This document shows, one piece after another, positions 54,801 to 64,000 of a DNA stretch of 64,000 nt. The stretch comes from Melitaea cinxia. Lineage: Eukaryota; Arthropoda; Insecta; Lepidoptera; Nymphalidae. A program made the translations under genes and the position numbers. The DNA lies in contig NC_059419.1 of NCBI RefSeq assembly GCF_905220565.1, positions 2,604,001-2,668,000 of the forward strand, read 5' to 3'. Positions within the stretch are counted from its first letter, which is position 1. Every line of letters starts with the position of its first letter. The notes beneath the pieces were generated by a model. That model was not told the origin of the DNA, searched no databases, and saw only the letters and a program-made list of their open reading frames with translations.

Positions 54801-56935
54801 CTAATTTCAACGCGGGCGAAGCCGCGGGCACAGCTAGTTCTATATAAAAACTGTATATAGGTAGCTGGAGGTCCAGAAGTAGTCATAAACATATTTCAGT
54901 TGTATATTTTTGAATTTATTTATTTTGATTTGAATCTTCAGCTAGTAAATTTTACTGCAATGAATTGAGTAATATTTTGTGTAGTTAATATTTTTTTCAG
55001 CAACATCAAAAAGTATTACATATTCGAGTAATATTAGGAATGACGATAATAATTTTGAGTAGGAAAGCATTATAGCCTTGTATAGTCACTTATCTAAACG
55101 AAGATTAACACATTTTAATGAATGTATGTTACACAAATATATGAAAAAGGGGAAGACACATAAGTACTATAGTATAGGAACGAGTTTATGCTTAAATTTT
55201 TTTGTTGATTAATTTTTGTCAATTTTTTTTTTGACACTTTATTGACAAAGTTAGGTGAATGTTTATTTTTATTTATTTATTTATTAATTATTATTTTTTT
55301 TTTTGTTTCGCTTGCATATTATATTTATACAATTGTATTTTGGGTGTACAGTCAATTATTTTATTTATACAATAATTAATAGTTTGTACAAAACAATCTT
55401 AAATTTTTCCAATCCATTCAAACAAAATACTTTTATCACAAAGATTTTAAGGCTATATTACATAAAATGACGTTTAAGAAAAAAATCTGTTGTTCTTATA
55501 AGCATAATACAATATTTCAAGTATGGAAATTACTTTTTGATGAAATTTCAGGGCTGTCAATGATAAACATGTGTGTGTAGTACTTTTATACAGTACATTC
55601 AATTATATTTTGTACACTGTTGTGTTTATTAATGCAGCTATTTCAAAATAACAATATGTATTTAATAGTATTTATATAATGGAATTAATGTATGCACTTT
55701 ACTATTTAATACTGTAACTTTATTCTCTGAAAATTACTTTTAAATGTATTATGTAATTTTATTATTATAATTGAAACTGACTTTCCTTAAATGATTAATT
55801 TTGACATTACTTACATAGAAATATATCAATGATATTGATAATTTTCTTATTTGTCATTAATATAATATAAATATTTAGTTTGACACAGTTTATGGTGACG
55901 ATAAGTTTATGGTGACATTGAACATTAAACTACCGCTAATCTAGACACATTAGCGGTTTGCACAAGACATATTTTTTTTTACAAATCTAATCTTATGTTC
56001 TTCCTAATTGAACTTTCTATGTTGTGTTCTATACACAAAGGTAGTCTGGAAAAGGATGCTCTTTCAATAAGACCGCCTTTGTACATCTTACATTTTATGT
56101 TATTATATTGTTGTTTTTTTTTCATGGTTTACAATGAAGACTATTATAATTATTTATGTGTAATTTTCATACAATTTCATTGCTTTAAATGATTTTATAT
56201 TATTAAAGTTATAGGAATGTTATTTTAATACTCTTGTTTAGATAAATGTTTTAGAAATCATGACTACTGTGTTACTATCGTTAAATTTATATCTTAAATT
56301 CAAAGAAGAGTGCCGTGTTCAAGTACCTCAATCAATTTATTATTTTTTTGTTTCATTTTTATGTTCTCGCAATAAATTGTGGAAATATTTTATAATAATG
56401 AGTAGAAAGTAGATTGCAGTCCTCAGCAAGGTCATCAATGATGCAAGAATATGAAACCCCATAGCAACAGTGTTGAATGTCAGCACAACAATTGTTGTAA
56501 ATTACTCGACAATTTGGAACGTTAAGGGTGAGGGAAATACAACAAATGTGCTCGAAATGTTTATAAACAGTAATGACCTCCATTGTAGTGATGTAACTTG
56601 AAAAATGATAGGTTAATCGTTTTCCCCCCAAAACGATGTAGATATAGTACAACATTAGTACAAGTTAATTAAAAATAAGAAAATAGAAACTTTCAAGGGT
56701 GTAAAGATGTTGGAATCTTCTTACCTTTGAAATCACTGGATGTTGCGTGTTTCAAATTAGTTGGCATACTTGGATCGTATCCCAATTTCGAAAGTTTTCG
56801 GTAGTCATGAGTCACTCGACGACGCTTGATGCCTTCACCGGTGTCCGTCTCGCTGCACAAACTGTAGTAATCGTCTGCGGTATCACGATTTTCACCAACT
56901 TTTACCTGGGATTCTATAGAATCATTCGACGCCAT
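36018..56935 (-). CDS. RSBN1-like (KDM9/DPY-21 family) JmjC-type nuclear demethylase, 1016 aa, 12 coding exons
   Basis: Exons, minus strand in order: 56935-56725, 48126-47436, 45855-45700, 45366-45249, 44412-44224, 42952-42812, 42521-42385, 42070-41931, 39024-38874, 37721-37582, 37264-37166, 36895-36018; 3051 nt, all phases joining. The core (about residues 340-725) matches RSBN1 block by block: ETHPNGGASVV, VVRGAAGRLPCLLQYL, ASDIETTTISRYH, LVGTVHEEVGGYFPDML, GPILWIRPGEQ, FEDRTRAHADHVGHG, VSAVTSIAWHLRLKQYY. The HxD iron motif is H578-A-D580 and the likely distal iron His is H680 (NIIHQF). The family removes H4K20me2 in nuclei (C. elegans DPY-21); activity here is inferred. A Cys-rich patch (CQQC..CSIGVQC) lies near residue 310. 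Residues about 725-1016 are a K/D/E/S/R-rich disordered tail in one exon. Exon 8 carries the HxD motif and borders the 154-bp tandem array. Start chosen as the MASNDS Met at 56935. Confidence 0.93.
38874..39024 (-). other. Exon 9 of the RSBN1-like gene
   Basis: Encodes VLKAIHCNDESDRGRITKD through EPPISQCVTW. The acceptor TTTCATAG ends at 39025 and the donor TTG|GTGAGT follows 38874. It joins exon 8 by completing a Gly codon (G|GA), which matches the conserved AAVGVLKA of RSBN1 proteins. This shows the splice must leave the tandem array from a GTACGT donor. Confidence 0.88.
39066..39387 (+). repeat. Tandem duplication (161 bp x 2) of a tRNA-derived SINE
   Basis: Units at 39066-39226 and 39227-39387 are nearly identical. 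Each begins 'tgcattggcacagcgcttat', has a B-box-like 'agttcgatacccgct', and ends 'ggcatcaaagaatatagcca'. It lies 40 bases upstream of the exon 9 acceptor in genomic order. Single-base differences (tcaaaagtt/tcaagagtt; tttatg/tatatg) show the duplication is not brand new. Confidence 0.85.
39388..39665 (+). repeat. Lepidopteran repeat ending '...cgtgaacttgtggaggtctatg'
   Basis: Carries 'ctcttcccgtgggtgttgta', 'accttggaacttaaaaagcc', 'acaaagccagccctgctgtc' and 'catgagttcacgccattttt'. Partial copies: 14085-14225, 20270-20345, 31475-31605, 43150-43235. Confidence 0.65.
39691..39772. repeat. Perfect 18-bp inverted repeat (stem-loop)
   Basis: 'cctcacactccagagaca' at 39691-39708 pairs with its complement at 39755-39772. 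The 46-base loop contains a short direct repeat ('gacata.a..gataaatccct' twice). It may be a MITE relic. Confidence 0.8.
39872..42035 (-). repeat. 154-bp tandem array (14 units) carrying copies of RSBN1 exon 8
   Basis: Fourteen head-to-tail units of 154 bp. On the minus strand each holds the last ~100 bases of exon 8 (from CTGCCCCGCTGG to GCCGTCG, encoding PRWSEAREF...HADHV...TTAAV), the 5' splice site GTACGT, and about 50 intron bases ending CAGTACTG. Thirteen units look identical. Only the leftmost differs, with four extra bases in its GTGTCC run. Only the rightmost is joined to the real 5' part of exon 8 and its acceptor. Open frames of 86-164 codons in the array, on both strands, are by-products. 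Confidence 0.97.
41931..42070 (-). other. Exon 8 of the RSBN1-like gene (HxD iron-binding exon)
   Basis: The acceptor TGTCAG ends at 42071 and the exon runs 42070-41931, followed by GTACGT. It encodes RTGMNELRNLQYLPRWSEAR, then EFLFEDRTRAHADHVGHGLD and RITTAAV plus the first base of a Gly codon. It contains H578-x-D580, expected to hold the catalytic iron. It is strongly GC-rich against an AT-rich locus. Confidence 0.9.
42535..42811. other. Short introns of the RSBN1-like gene, nothing recognised
   Basis: Intron between exons 6 and 7. AT-rich, no repeat or RNA gene seen. Confidence 0.4.
42953..44223. other. Intron between exons 5 and 6 of the RSBN1-like gene
   Basis: Contains the 'gttcacgccattgttttggc' repeat at 43150-43235. 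Positions about 43975-44045 look like the 3' end of a non-LTR element with an (ATT)n tail ('gtgaaataaagatattatta'). A reverse SINE fragment lies at 44120-44175 ('gggcctatgcccagctgtga'). No gene. Confidence 0.5.
45856..47435. other. Intron 2 of the RSBN1-like gene with repeats
   Basis: A SINE fragment lies at 45940-46050 ('gagcgataatcgatcccgca'). A reverse copy of the 'accgacttc' repeat is at 46690-47030. A reverse Helitron-like fragment is at 47150-47305 ('ctaacaataaattacctccc', 'gtttctgagatttcgt'), related to 54367-54837. No exon was seen. Confidence 0.55.
48127..49690. other. Intron 1 of the RSBN1-like gene, left part
   Basis: Positions about 48470-48990 hold a minus-oriented composite repeat. 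It contains a B-box-like 'ggttcgaatcctcacg' (reverse of 48690-48705), the block 'catgaaaatcgttggagccg', and a TA-rich end. Nearby, 'aagaaccgtcg' (49608) and 'tgacggttctt' (49682) are inverted. No gene. Confidence 0.45.
49691..50891. mobile_element. 1.2-kb non-autonomous element with ~18-bp inverted ends and flanking TTAA
   Basis: Left TTAAGAGCCATTTCACAA at 49691, right TTGTGAAATGGCTCTTAA ending at 50891. The left 570 bases are nearly identical to 60629-61206. There is no transposase inside. The unusual GC-rich segment at 50265-50345 ('cgagcgctagcgctctta', 'cgctcacacgcggcaagcgc') marks the point where similarity to the second copy ends. TTAA at both outer edges suggests a piggyBac-type insertion, but TTAA could also belong to the inverted ends. 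Confidence 0.8.
50892..52230. other. RSBN1 intron 1, central part: no gene
   Basis: AT-rich. No domain-bearing open frame, RNA gene or repeat recognised. Confidence 0.4.
52420..53419 (+). pseudogene. Tc1/mariner-superfamily transposase pseudogene
   Basis: ATG at 52420 starts MGHGKPGCEELRRRIVCGVDAGKSSYQISK (helix-turn-helix side). After a frame break it continues KKTGRPRITSAAENR (52589-52957), with WSDESKFEV carrying the first catalytic Asp. It shifts again to MSALGVGGMQFVDGSINS and FQQDGASCHTARTTKTW with the second Asp, then DLSPIKTLWWKMKK and the C-terminal end at 53417-53419. At the third catalytic position the usual PIENLW reads PIKTLW, so the Glu is lost. At least three frameshifts. The right flank to about 53570 ('atgttcctcaaactg') may be a terminal repeat; the left end is not certain. 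Confidence 0.9.
54060..54366 (+). mobile_element. Helitron-related fragment upstream of 54367
   Basis: The blocks 'aaatcaacccccttttgggg', 'aacttgaaatttggcaggta' and 'aaacgggggttggaagtttg' repeat the body of the following Helitron in diverged form, so this is an older tandem or adjacent copy. Confidence 0.5.
54367..54837 (+). mobile_element. Non-autonomous Helitron
   Basis: Starts TCTATATATATAAAAGAAAA, includes 'gacaaagataaaatttggca' and 'ttaattggggttgatagttt', and ends 'gcgaagccgcgggcacagCTAG' followed by T. A GC-rich hairpin lies just before the end, as the class requires. Confidence 0.75.
54840..56350. other. AT-rich right part of RSBN1 intron 1: no gene
   Basis: No recognisable exon, repeat or RNA gene. 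Short open frames at 55995-56192 and 56359-56655 show no domain or conserved pattern that I can name. Confidence 0.4.
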
Positions 56936-57482
56936 TGTTTTACAGCAAAAAGTGAAACGTCGACCAAATAACAAGTAATTGTCAATGAAACATTAAATAT
57001 ACCGACGAAGTTGATATTACTAACAAGATAACTTTAGAAATGACATTGTGATATTAGAAACACATTGATATCGAATAAAAAACAACTTGAGACGCCATTT
57101 ACTTTGCTGCCTCGCACTTTTTTTTGTTGGTTTTTTTTCTGACTGTTTTGTTGCCTAGATGTTCATAGCAACGGAACGACATTATACAGCCACGTAGTTA
57201 TTTATTTGAGTCATTGAAAACAATTACGTTTATCGTTATGTTTTAAACTAAAAAATTAAAATTATTTTATATATTACTTTTTTATAATTTAAGTTACAAA
57301 ATTAATATTAAATAAATATATTGCCATCTATTGACATTTTTTGAACAACTTGTAATTTCATGTTTAAGTTTTATTATGTGTCCGCTAGATGTCGTCCACG
57401 ACAGAAAATGTTTATATTTTTTATTATTAGGTTCTTATCTTCGATGATCACTAACAATTTATAAGCATTAAGTAATAATTGT

Positions 57483-57665
57483 GTTTGCTCGCAAACGAAA
57501 AAAAAACCGACTTCAATTACATATAAATTTAATCGAGATCTGATAACTACTTTTTTAGTAATCTTTGATAATGCGTATTTACTTGACTATTTTTTCGTCT
57601 ACCTACGTTGTATTACTTGTCGATATAATTGAAGTCGGTTTTTCTTCGTTTGCCTGCAAACACAA
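57483..57665. repeat. Short copy of the 'accgacttcaatta' inverted-end repeat
   Basis: 'aaaccgacttcaattacata' at the left and 'ataattgaagtcggtttttc' at the right, with 'gcgtatttacttgactattt' inside. About 180 bp, so internally deleted relative to 4576-5022. Confidence 0.75.
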
Positions 57666-57750
57666 TTTCACAATTGTAGCTTAGAAATTATTCAAAGCAT
57701 AAAAACCAACTAGCACCTAATCTAAAGCGGTTTTTAAATCCTACTAATCT

Positions 57751-57943
57751 TCTTAATATATATAAATTACGCGTCACGTTGTTTGTCCGCGATGGACTCC
57801 TAAACTACTTAACCGATTTTAATCAAATTTGCACACCATGTGCAGTTTGATCCAAGTTTAAAGATAGGCCTTATTCTATTTTGAAATATGTAATTATTAT
57901 ATTTAAGAAAAAAAGACTGTACGAAGTTCGCCAGGTCAGCTAG
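57751..57943 (+). mobile_element. Short non-autonomous Helitron
   Basis: Starts TCTTAATATATATAAATTAC, contains 'ctacttaaccgattttaatc', and ends 'cgaagttcgccaggtcagCTAG' followed by T. About 190 bp. Confidence 0.7.
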
Positions 57944-58437
57944 TGTTACCTATATATGTACGCAAAGTTTGTGAGGTTAGATGGATTGATGAATATTTGT
58001 TACTCTTTCACGCAAAACCTACATAGGTAGCTGTTTGTAATTAATCTTGTCATTACAATTAATTTTAAACTATGATCGTTAAAGATCTTGAATAACACAT
58101 AGGTTACTTTTGAGCCCGACATTCCCAAAGGGATCGGAAGTTACGGGAGGAAAACCCCAAGGCACAGCTAGTCTAAGTATCTTAAGAGCTGATACCCGAG
58201 ACGACACAGTTAAAAATATAACAAATATACGGCTTTTTTGCAACCGATTAGTTAGCTAGTAGACCAAATTCATTATCGACCCTTGTCTAATTTTAGTGAT
58301 TCAACTATAAAACTATAAATATTATGTATATCCTTAAACTAGTATAATAATTAATGTTAATACAATTAAAAGAATAAAAGATCTCATTTTTTAAGTTAGT
58401 ATTTATTTATTATGAGTTTTTCATTATCTAAACCTAG

Positions 58438-58720
58438 AGTTGCTTGCTTCAGTCTGTAATGTATCCTACTGCTAGGCCTCTTTTCCCATATAGGAGACGG
58501 AGCAGAACTTTATTATACCACGCTGCTCCAATGCGGGACCGATAGTAACGTGCTCTCCGAGGCACGGTGGGGAGACCCACACGGACTAACAACCATAATT
58601 AATATTTGTATGAACACAATGTCCACTCCGAGCGGAAATCGAAACCGCGACCGTCGCTTTTTAGACGCCGCCGACACGGCATACGCACCATTACACCACG
58701 TCGTAGGAAAACCTAGAGTA
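58438..58720. mobile_element. tRNA-derived SINE, degenerate
   Basis: 'gcttcagtctgtaatgtatc', 'catataggagacggagcaga', 'gtgctctccgaggcacggtg' and, on the reverse strand, a B-box-like 'ggtttcgatttccgctc' match the 10430-10775 family. Confidence 0.65.
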
Positions 58721-59489
58721 TAGTATAATAAATATTTTTCATTCATTTAATTATTTATTAATTGAGATTAATCCAAATTAATGGCTTCTCATAATGTCAA
58801 AATCACACAGATAATTTCGTTAATGTCACGTAGAACTAAACATTCACGAAGGAGATTAAACATCGCCGCGGTTGAGAATTTGAGATTATAAATTTAAGTG
58901 AACTCTAAAGACTATAAATATTCTATTTTGTGTCTTAATAATATGTATACGTCGGTTAAAAAAGGCGGGTGTAGTATTTGTAAAAAGGTCCTAATATACT
59001 GAATATATGCATGAGATTACATTAAAATGTGTGGCCGTTCTGACGTCAGCCTGGCTGATAAATTTTACAGAAATTAACTTATTTAACCAAATAAATGTGC
59101 ATCAATTGTGTACTTGAAAGTTTTATATACAAAACACTTTAATTTTATACAAAATTCGCTTAGGCGCACACTAACCAAGCTACCTAATTATTTTATGACA
59201 TTTCTAACGAACTGTAGCAAATTTCAATAATATTTTGAAGATACATATATTACAATAATATGTGTGTTTTAGGAATACTAATTTCGTTTTCCGAAGATAC
59301 TGAAATGGTGGTGAAGAACCGTAAATGTTGGAAAACTAGTCCAGCGGTGGACGACCACAAATTGAAACAGAATTGTAACAATTCTAAAATATTATGCAAC
59401 CAAAGATCAACTTGAAAACCTTTCTGCCTTTTATTACTTACCTTATAATAATACCATAGTCATTTCATAAATATTTTTTTTTTATAAAT

Positions 59490-59728
59490 ATTTACACAAT
59501 ACACACACGGTCGTCTGTTCCTAAAGTAAGCAACTTAATGCTTGTGTTATAGGTTACAGCCGACTGGAATATAGCAACATTTTTTTTTTCGATAAACATA
59601 CTTATAAATAATACATATATAAACATATAAATAAATATTTATATTACACCCAGACTCGGGGTGGGAATCGAACCCACAACCCTCGGAGCAGAAAGCAGGG
59701 TCACTACAAACTGCGCCAACGGGCTAGT
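59490..59728 (-). mobile_element. tRNA-derived SINE, second family, reverse copy
   Basis: Reverse complement of the 10808-11045 element: 'gactagcccgttggcgcagt' head at about 59728, B box GGTTCGATTCCCACCC, and the end 'cacacggtcgtctgttccta' at about 59505. Confidence 0.8.
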
Positions 59729-59729
59729 C

Positions 59730-60628
59730 ATAATTATTAACATTGATAATTTTTAGTTCATAATATTAAGCACTTTACCTCTTGACCCATAGTGGTATAT
59801 TTGTCAATGACATGTGGGTGGAACCACGCAGCTCGCCTAGTAGATGTACATAATCTTAATATTCAATGTAATTTAAAACGATATACAAACTTGAAACGTA
59901 TTAAATATTTATTTTAAAACTAAGCTTCGTACCGTTTGCGTTTTGCAAATTAAAAAAAATTCACGGTCACACATAGACAAACGAATGTGTGCGTGACTCG
60001 GTTATCAATTATCCTAAATTTACGTGTGTGACGTCATTTGTCGTAGAGTCACAACATTATATTGGATATGGCATCGACTTATTTGATAACTGATGTCTAT
60101 TTTTTGTTCTGTCAAAAACTAGCTAGAAATGTATAGATTTCTATTCGTTACAAGGGCAAAATCATCTGTCTCTTTGGCACGATCAAAACTATCAACAAGG
60201 AGACGAAGGTTCGGTTTCTACCTGATTTGGTTCCCACTACCAAGATGATTATCTATCTAATCTACCAAATTGGTAGTAGAAACATCTTTCGGGAGTATCG
60301 AATCACAACTAACTCTGACGGTCGTGGCTTCGATACCATTTTGTATATTTTTATTTGTGCAAATTTTTTTCCCAATCTGAGTTTCTTACAGTACCTTGGA
60401 AAATATTTAAAGCTTTTTGGCCCAGTTGTCATTGCCAATAGTTTAAAACAATCGTTAGGTACTCTTAGCGGCCTTAGTTCAGCAATCAAAAGTTGTTTTT
60501 AATTAAATTTATGATTCAGATCATAGATATTTGACTTAATAATTGGTAGTTTAAAGCTTTCAGCAATGTAGATTATAAAACTCATACAAGAACGAGTGAA
60601 GTTATAGATTTCCTAATATATCTTATTA
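59730..60628. other. No gene seen
   Basis: AT-rich. The overlapping open frames at 60227-60502 (+) and 60262-60489 (-) have no recognised domain and look like chance. Confidence 0.4.
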
Positions 60629-61206
60629 TTAAGAGCCATTTCACAAAAATCGGTAACAATCCGCGGAATTGTAATATTTTGACGTCGTTAATCTCAGTGT
60701 TGGATGCAATAATGTAATTTATATTCTTGAAATATAATAGAGCAACCTTTGTTGTAGTCCATAGTCAGATCAGAATTTTGATTTATATTATGTGTATAAA
60801 ATTATTAACCTTTTCATCAGCCTCCTCCCTGGGTAAACGGTCGCAATGTATACTTTGAAGTCCTACTTTTCAATAACCTCTACGTTGAAACCATTTTAAA
60901 AAAATATCATAATATGTGGAATATAATTTTGTTGTCCACTATCATAGATTTTTATTCCATTTGTATCTCTATTAAACGATAAAAAAAATTTAAAGTTACG
61001 AATATTTTCCAAATAAGTACAATTTTAAAAGCGATATTTCTCTTAGAAAACTAAGAAATTTTAACGAACTATCTTCATCAAAGTAAACATTAAGGAATAC
61101 AAAAAAAAATAATTAAAAGATGTAATTATTTTTAATACATTTTATATTAAATAATAAAAAGATAGTATATATTGCCACGCATCAAGCCCGGTAAATCAGT
61201 CGAGCA
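60629..61206. mobile_element. Second copy of the TTAAGAGCCATTTCAC element (left 578 bp only)
   Basis: Starts TTAAGAGCCATTTCACAA and follows 49691-50266 with only scattered differences (for example cgaaat/cggaat, a short deletion near 61086). Similarity stops at 'gtcgagc' at about 61206, where different sequence follows. The right half and right inverted end are absent here. Confidence 0.8.
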
Positions 61207-61364
61207 TAGACCAAGTAATGTAATATAGGGTATAGACTGGCAACTGAGGTCCTTGGGATCAGCGCCATCTGAACGCCAAGCCAAAAACTAATTCTATATA
61301 GCTATATGCACGTATAATATAGGTATAGCTGTACTAGATATTTATAATATAGGTAGTATCTATA

Positions 61365-61525
61365 GTATATATATGATTTCACCTACGTACGAATAAACTA
61401 CAAAATGAAGTTTTATCATTATTATCTTTGCATATGAACAAATCGTTAGAGGGATTCATATGCATAGATAATAATGTTACAACTACATTTTATAGTTTAT
61501 TCGTATGTAGGTGAAACCTATATAT
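61365..61525. repeat. Imperfect inverted repeat, MITE-like
   Basis: 'atttcacctacgtacgaata' with 'aactacaaaatgaagtt' and 'attatctttgcatatgaa' on the left pairs with 'ttcatatgcatagataataa' and 'attcgtatgtaggtgaaacc' on the right around a ~16-base centre. Several mismatches. Confidence 0.7.
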
Positions 61526-61681
61526 ACTATACGTATATATTATAAATAAGAATAATATTATAACTGCCGAACCGATCTACTTTAAAAAAGACAATTCGTT
61601 CGAACGCAAAGTGAATAAAAAGTACGCAGTTATATCATTGAAATAAATAAAACAAATACTTATTATTTAACATTTTTTATT

Positions 61682-64000
61682 TTATAATAAAACACCAGCA
61701 GTTTGCCGTTCCCGTTTCCTTCTCTTTGTTTTATTAAAATGTTCTCGAGCCTGTAGGAAAATGCCGTCTATTTTATCGCTATCATTTAAATGAATTAAAT
61801 TCATATAACTTTTTCCAGTGAGGACATTGCTTACTTGTTTGCACCAAGCCATTGTGAAAAATTGAACACTTTTATTAAGCAGATATTTTTTTAATATATT
61901 TTTATGTGTTTCACATTTTATAAAATTTTGGTCAATATGGATTGACGCAATTAATAAAATGTATTCACAAATTTTTTCTTTGTGACCATAATTTTTTAAA
62001 ACTTCCATTGTCAGGTGTTCAACTTGGGCAAAATAGTCAAACAATGCCCGGGTGGGATAGCATAACCATCTTTTACCCCCATATTCTTTTTTTTTAATAA
62101 AGTTGTGAAAATCTTCATTACTTTCACTTATTAAATCGCTTTTACAATATTCACAGTTTTGAAATACATTCTTTTTTGCTTTAATTGCCATCCACCCACT
62201 ACAATAAGCGACGGCCGCGCATTTCTCTACATTAACTCGAGAACTACTCTCTATAATTATTTGAGTATTTATGATTTCAATATTTAAATGTTCAGCCTCA
62301 ATTTCGATTTGCCCATCCTCTGCAGCTTCTTTCTTTTTATCATAGTTCACTTTTAAAAACGATTTTAATGATTTGAGGCAAATGTTGTCATCTTTCTCAC
62401 AATTAGACTGTGGTGAATTTGGTGAAGTTATATTATTTATTAATAATGTTTTAAATGCAGTTTCGAATGCTGCAGAGTTGGGCATTACATTGCTGTAGCC
62501 ATGAGACCTTATTGCCCCAAAAAAGTTTTCCAATGGGTCTTGATTAAAATGACGCAACAGTATTGACTGTATGCCTTTTGCATGTAACATTCTTGTAATG
62601 TGTTTTAAACCTTCTATTCTTTTTACCCAGCTAGTAAGTGACGTTACAGTCGATTCTCTACCATTGTTTTGAATATATTTCATCGTTTTCAAAACTGGTA
62701 ATATTTCATTCCAGAATCGTAAATGAGGTGAGTTCCGTGTCACAGGCGTTTTGTATGGTTTTCCCTCTTCTTTATTGAAGTTATTACAATTTACAGAGTC
62801 AAATAGACTGTCAAACAATAGTAATAAATCTGCAGTGTCCATACATTCCGCTGGCATGCTCCCATTTTCTGTAAATGAAAATTCAATATTAGAATTTGCT
62901 ATTACTGTTGTAACATTTTGTATAATATGAACGAGTTTTTATACATTTTTTGAATCAAATTAAAATGGTTGAAATTGCATTACAAAAAGACATGGAATAA
63001 AAATATAATAAAATTTATTTTCAGTAACCATTAGTTAGCAAGCCTAGCCTTTACGATTTCGTCTGTGTGAATCACACATATTTCAACTCCTATTTAACCT
63101 CCTTAGAGGTAGAGATTAAAGCCCGATGCGCCCAGTTGTTTACACAGTGTGTTGATAGTCAGTCAGTCAATCACCTTTTATATTTAGATTCATTTTAAGT
63201 TGATTTAGATTTAGTTTTAAGTTTTAATGTCAGATATAAAACAGTAATGAGTTAATGACTAAGAAATTAGATATTTTCACAAATTTTAGGAATTGTTAAT
63301 CTGTGTATATAAGACTAACTGACTGATCTATAAACATACAGCTTAAACCACTGGACATATCAGGCGGTCGTTAAGGTGCTAAAATAGGATTTTGGAATTT
63401 GTGAAAATCGAAATAAACGTGAGCGAGCGAACTGCGGGCAACAGCTAGAAGTCTTAATAAATATTACTTGGCATGATCAGCTACGTACAAGAATTATCCA
63501 TACAGCCATTAATTGCCTGTAGTAATAAGGTGTAATATGTAAGTAATTGCATAATGTAAACATACCTGCCATACTTCCTAGTGTTACACCAACAGACTTG
63601 CTGAACACTTGTGTGCAGTGTTTGACTTTCATCTTCGGTATCATTGAGGGTACCACATGTTCAGCTGTCAACTTATGCAGTAACTTTATACCCCTGTATG
63701 TAGGGCCCCTTTGAAATAGGTCTTCTATATGACACCATTTTGCTAAGCGTACCTTGCCATCCATTTTAAATTTTAAATTTTTTGTGAGCAAATTATTGCG
63801 AACTCCCTTGATTAGATGTGGTGGATCAAATAATGGTACAATTTCAACATTGCCAACTTCAAAAAAACCACCATTATAATCCTCATCATTTCTTAGGTAT
63901 TTTGTTTTTGTTTCTTCTAACAATTGATTAATAGCAGCTAGGTTTGTCACTCCTTGGTCACATATTGTAGCTACTATTTGAAGACCTGTGCTTTGGACTT
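61682..64000 (-). CDS. P-element/THAP9-like transposase, C-terminal two exons, runs off right edge
   Basis: Exons 64000-63566 (open at the edge) and 62868-61682, joined by SMAG|GTATGT and ACAG|AAAATGGG with matching phase (SMA-E-NGSMPAECMDTADLLLLFDSLFDS). The first exon shows VATICDQGVTNLAAI, where the Asp of CDQG is a catalytic RNase H-fold residue of P-type transposases, and PLFDPPHLIKGVRNNL. The second shows GLKHITRMLHAKG then RHFNQDPLENFFGAIRSHG with the likely catalytic Glu and the C-terminal RNase H part. Both exons are free of stops, so this part may be functional. The THAP zinc finger and N-terminal half would lie beyond the window. The intron (62869-63565) holds a Helitron-like fragment ending 'gcgggcaacagCTAG' near 63448. 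It could also be a domesticated host gene. Confidence 0.88.

Noticed and set aside
56693..56974. Start of the RSBN1-like protein at 56974
   Set aside because: That position is TTG, not ATG. The first ATG in frame is at 56935.
60227..60502. 91-codon + strand frame and its antisense partner
   Set aside because: No recognisable domain, no splice context, AT-rich composition; most likely chance.
61682..62857. Stand-alone 391-residue gene
   Set aside because: Its first Met is internal; the exon begins at an acceptor at 62868 and continues the P-like transposase from 63566-64000.

Overview
This is an AT-rich eukaryotic nuclear window. It is almost certainly from a moth or butterfly (Lepidoptera): it carries several Lepidoptera-style Helitron fragments ending in CTAG, tRNA-headed SINEs and the 'cttcagcct..cccactgctgggcatagg' repeat, 3' ends of RTE-like non-LTR elements, TTAA-flanked elements, and long genes with many short exons. 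No operons or CRISPR arrays are present. The species assignment is inference; no database search was possible.

Two multi-exon host genes are arranged tail to tail. The first is on the + strand, 5775-29371. I assembled 16 coding exons by matching splice sites and reading phase. They encode a 634-residue protein with one complete LIM domain near the N-terminus and a long charged tail with six spaced [R/K]-F motifs, resembling EPLIN/LIMA1-type actin-associated proteins. The second is on the - strand, 56935-36018. I assembled 12 coding exons encoding a 1016-residue member of the RSBN1/KDM9/DPY-21 family, JmjC-type nuclear oxygenases known as H4K20me2 demethylases. Its HxD iron-binding motif (H578-A-D580) and a candidate distal His (H680) are present.

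The most striking structure is at 39872-42035: 14 tandem copies of a 154-bp unit inside the RSBN1-like gene. Each unit contains the last ~100 bases of exon 8, including the HxD iron-binding codons, plus its 5' splice site and the first ~50 bases of the intron. The array edges show a 7-base microhomology that explains how the first duplication arose. The junction also creates a potential splice acceptor that would make each copy an in-frame 36-codon cassette.

The rest is accessory DNA. Positions 1-942 hold the endonuclease part of a non-LTR retrotransposon running off the left edge. A tRNA-Ser(GCT) gene lies at 8345-8426 in intron 1 of the LIM gene. Intron 5 (13868-21561) holds a decayed piggyBac element with intact 14-bp ends inserted into a Helitron, and a cluster of three tRNA-like cloverleaves, two of them in a 166-bp-arm inverted repeat. 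Intron 12 holds a GC-rich minisatellite (25626-26245). RSBN1 intron 1 (48127-56724) holds a 1.2-kb TTAA-flanked element, a dead Tc1-like transposase and Helitron fragments. The right end (61682-64000) holds a P-element/THAP9-like transposase that looks intact and runs off the edge. Positions 33000-35150 and 55000-56340 are AT-rich with no gene that I can support.
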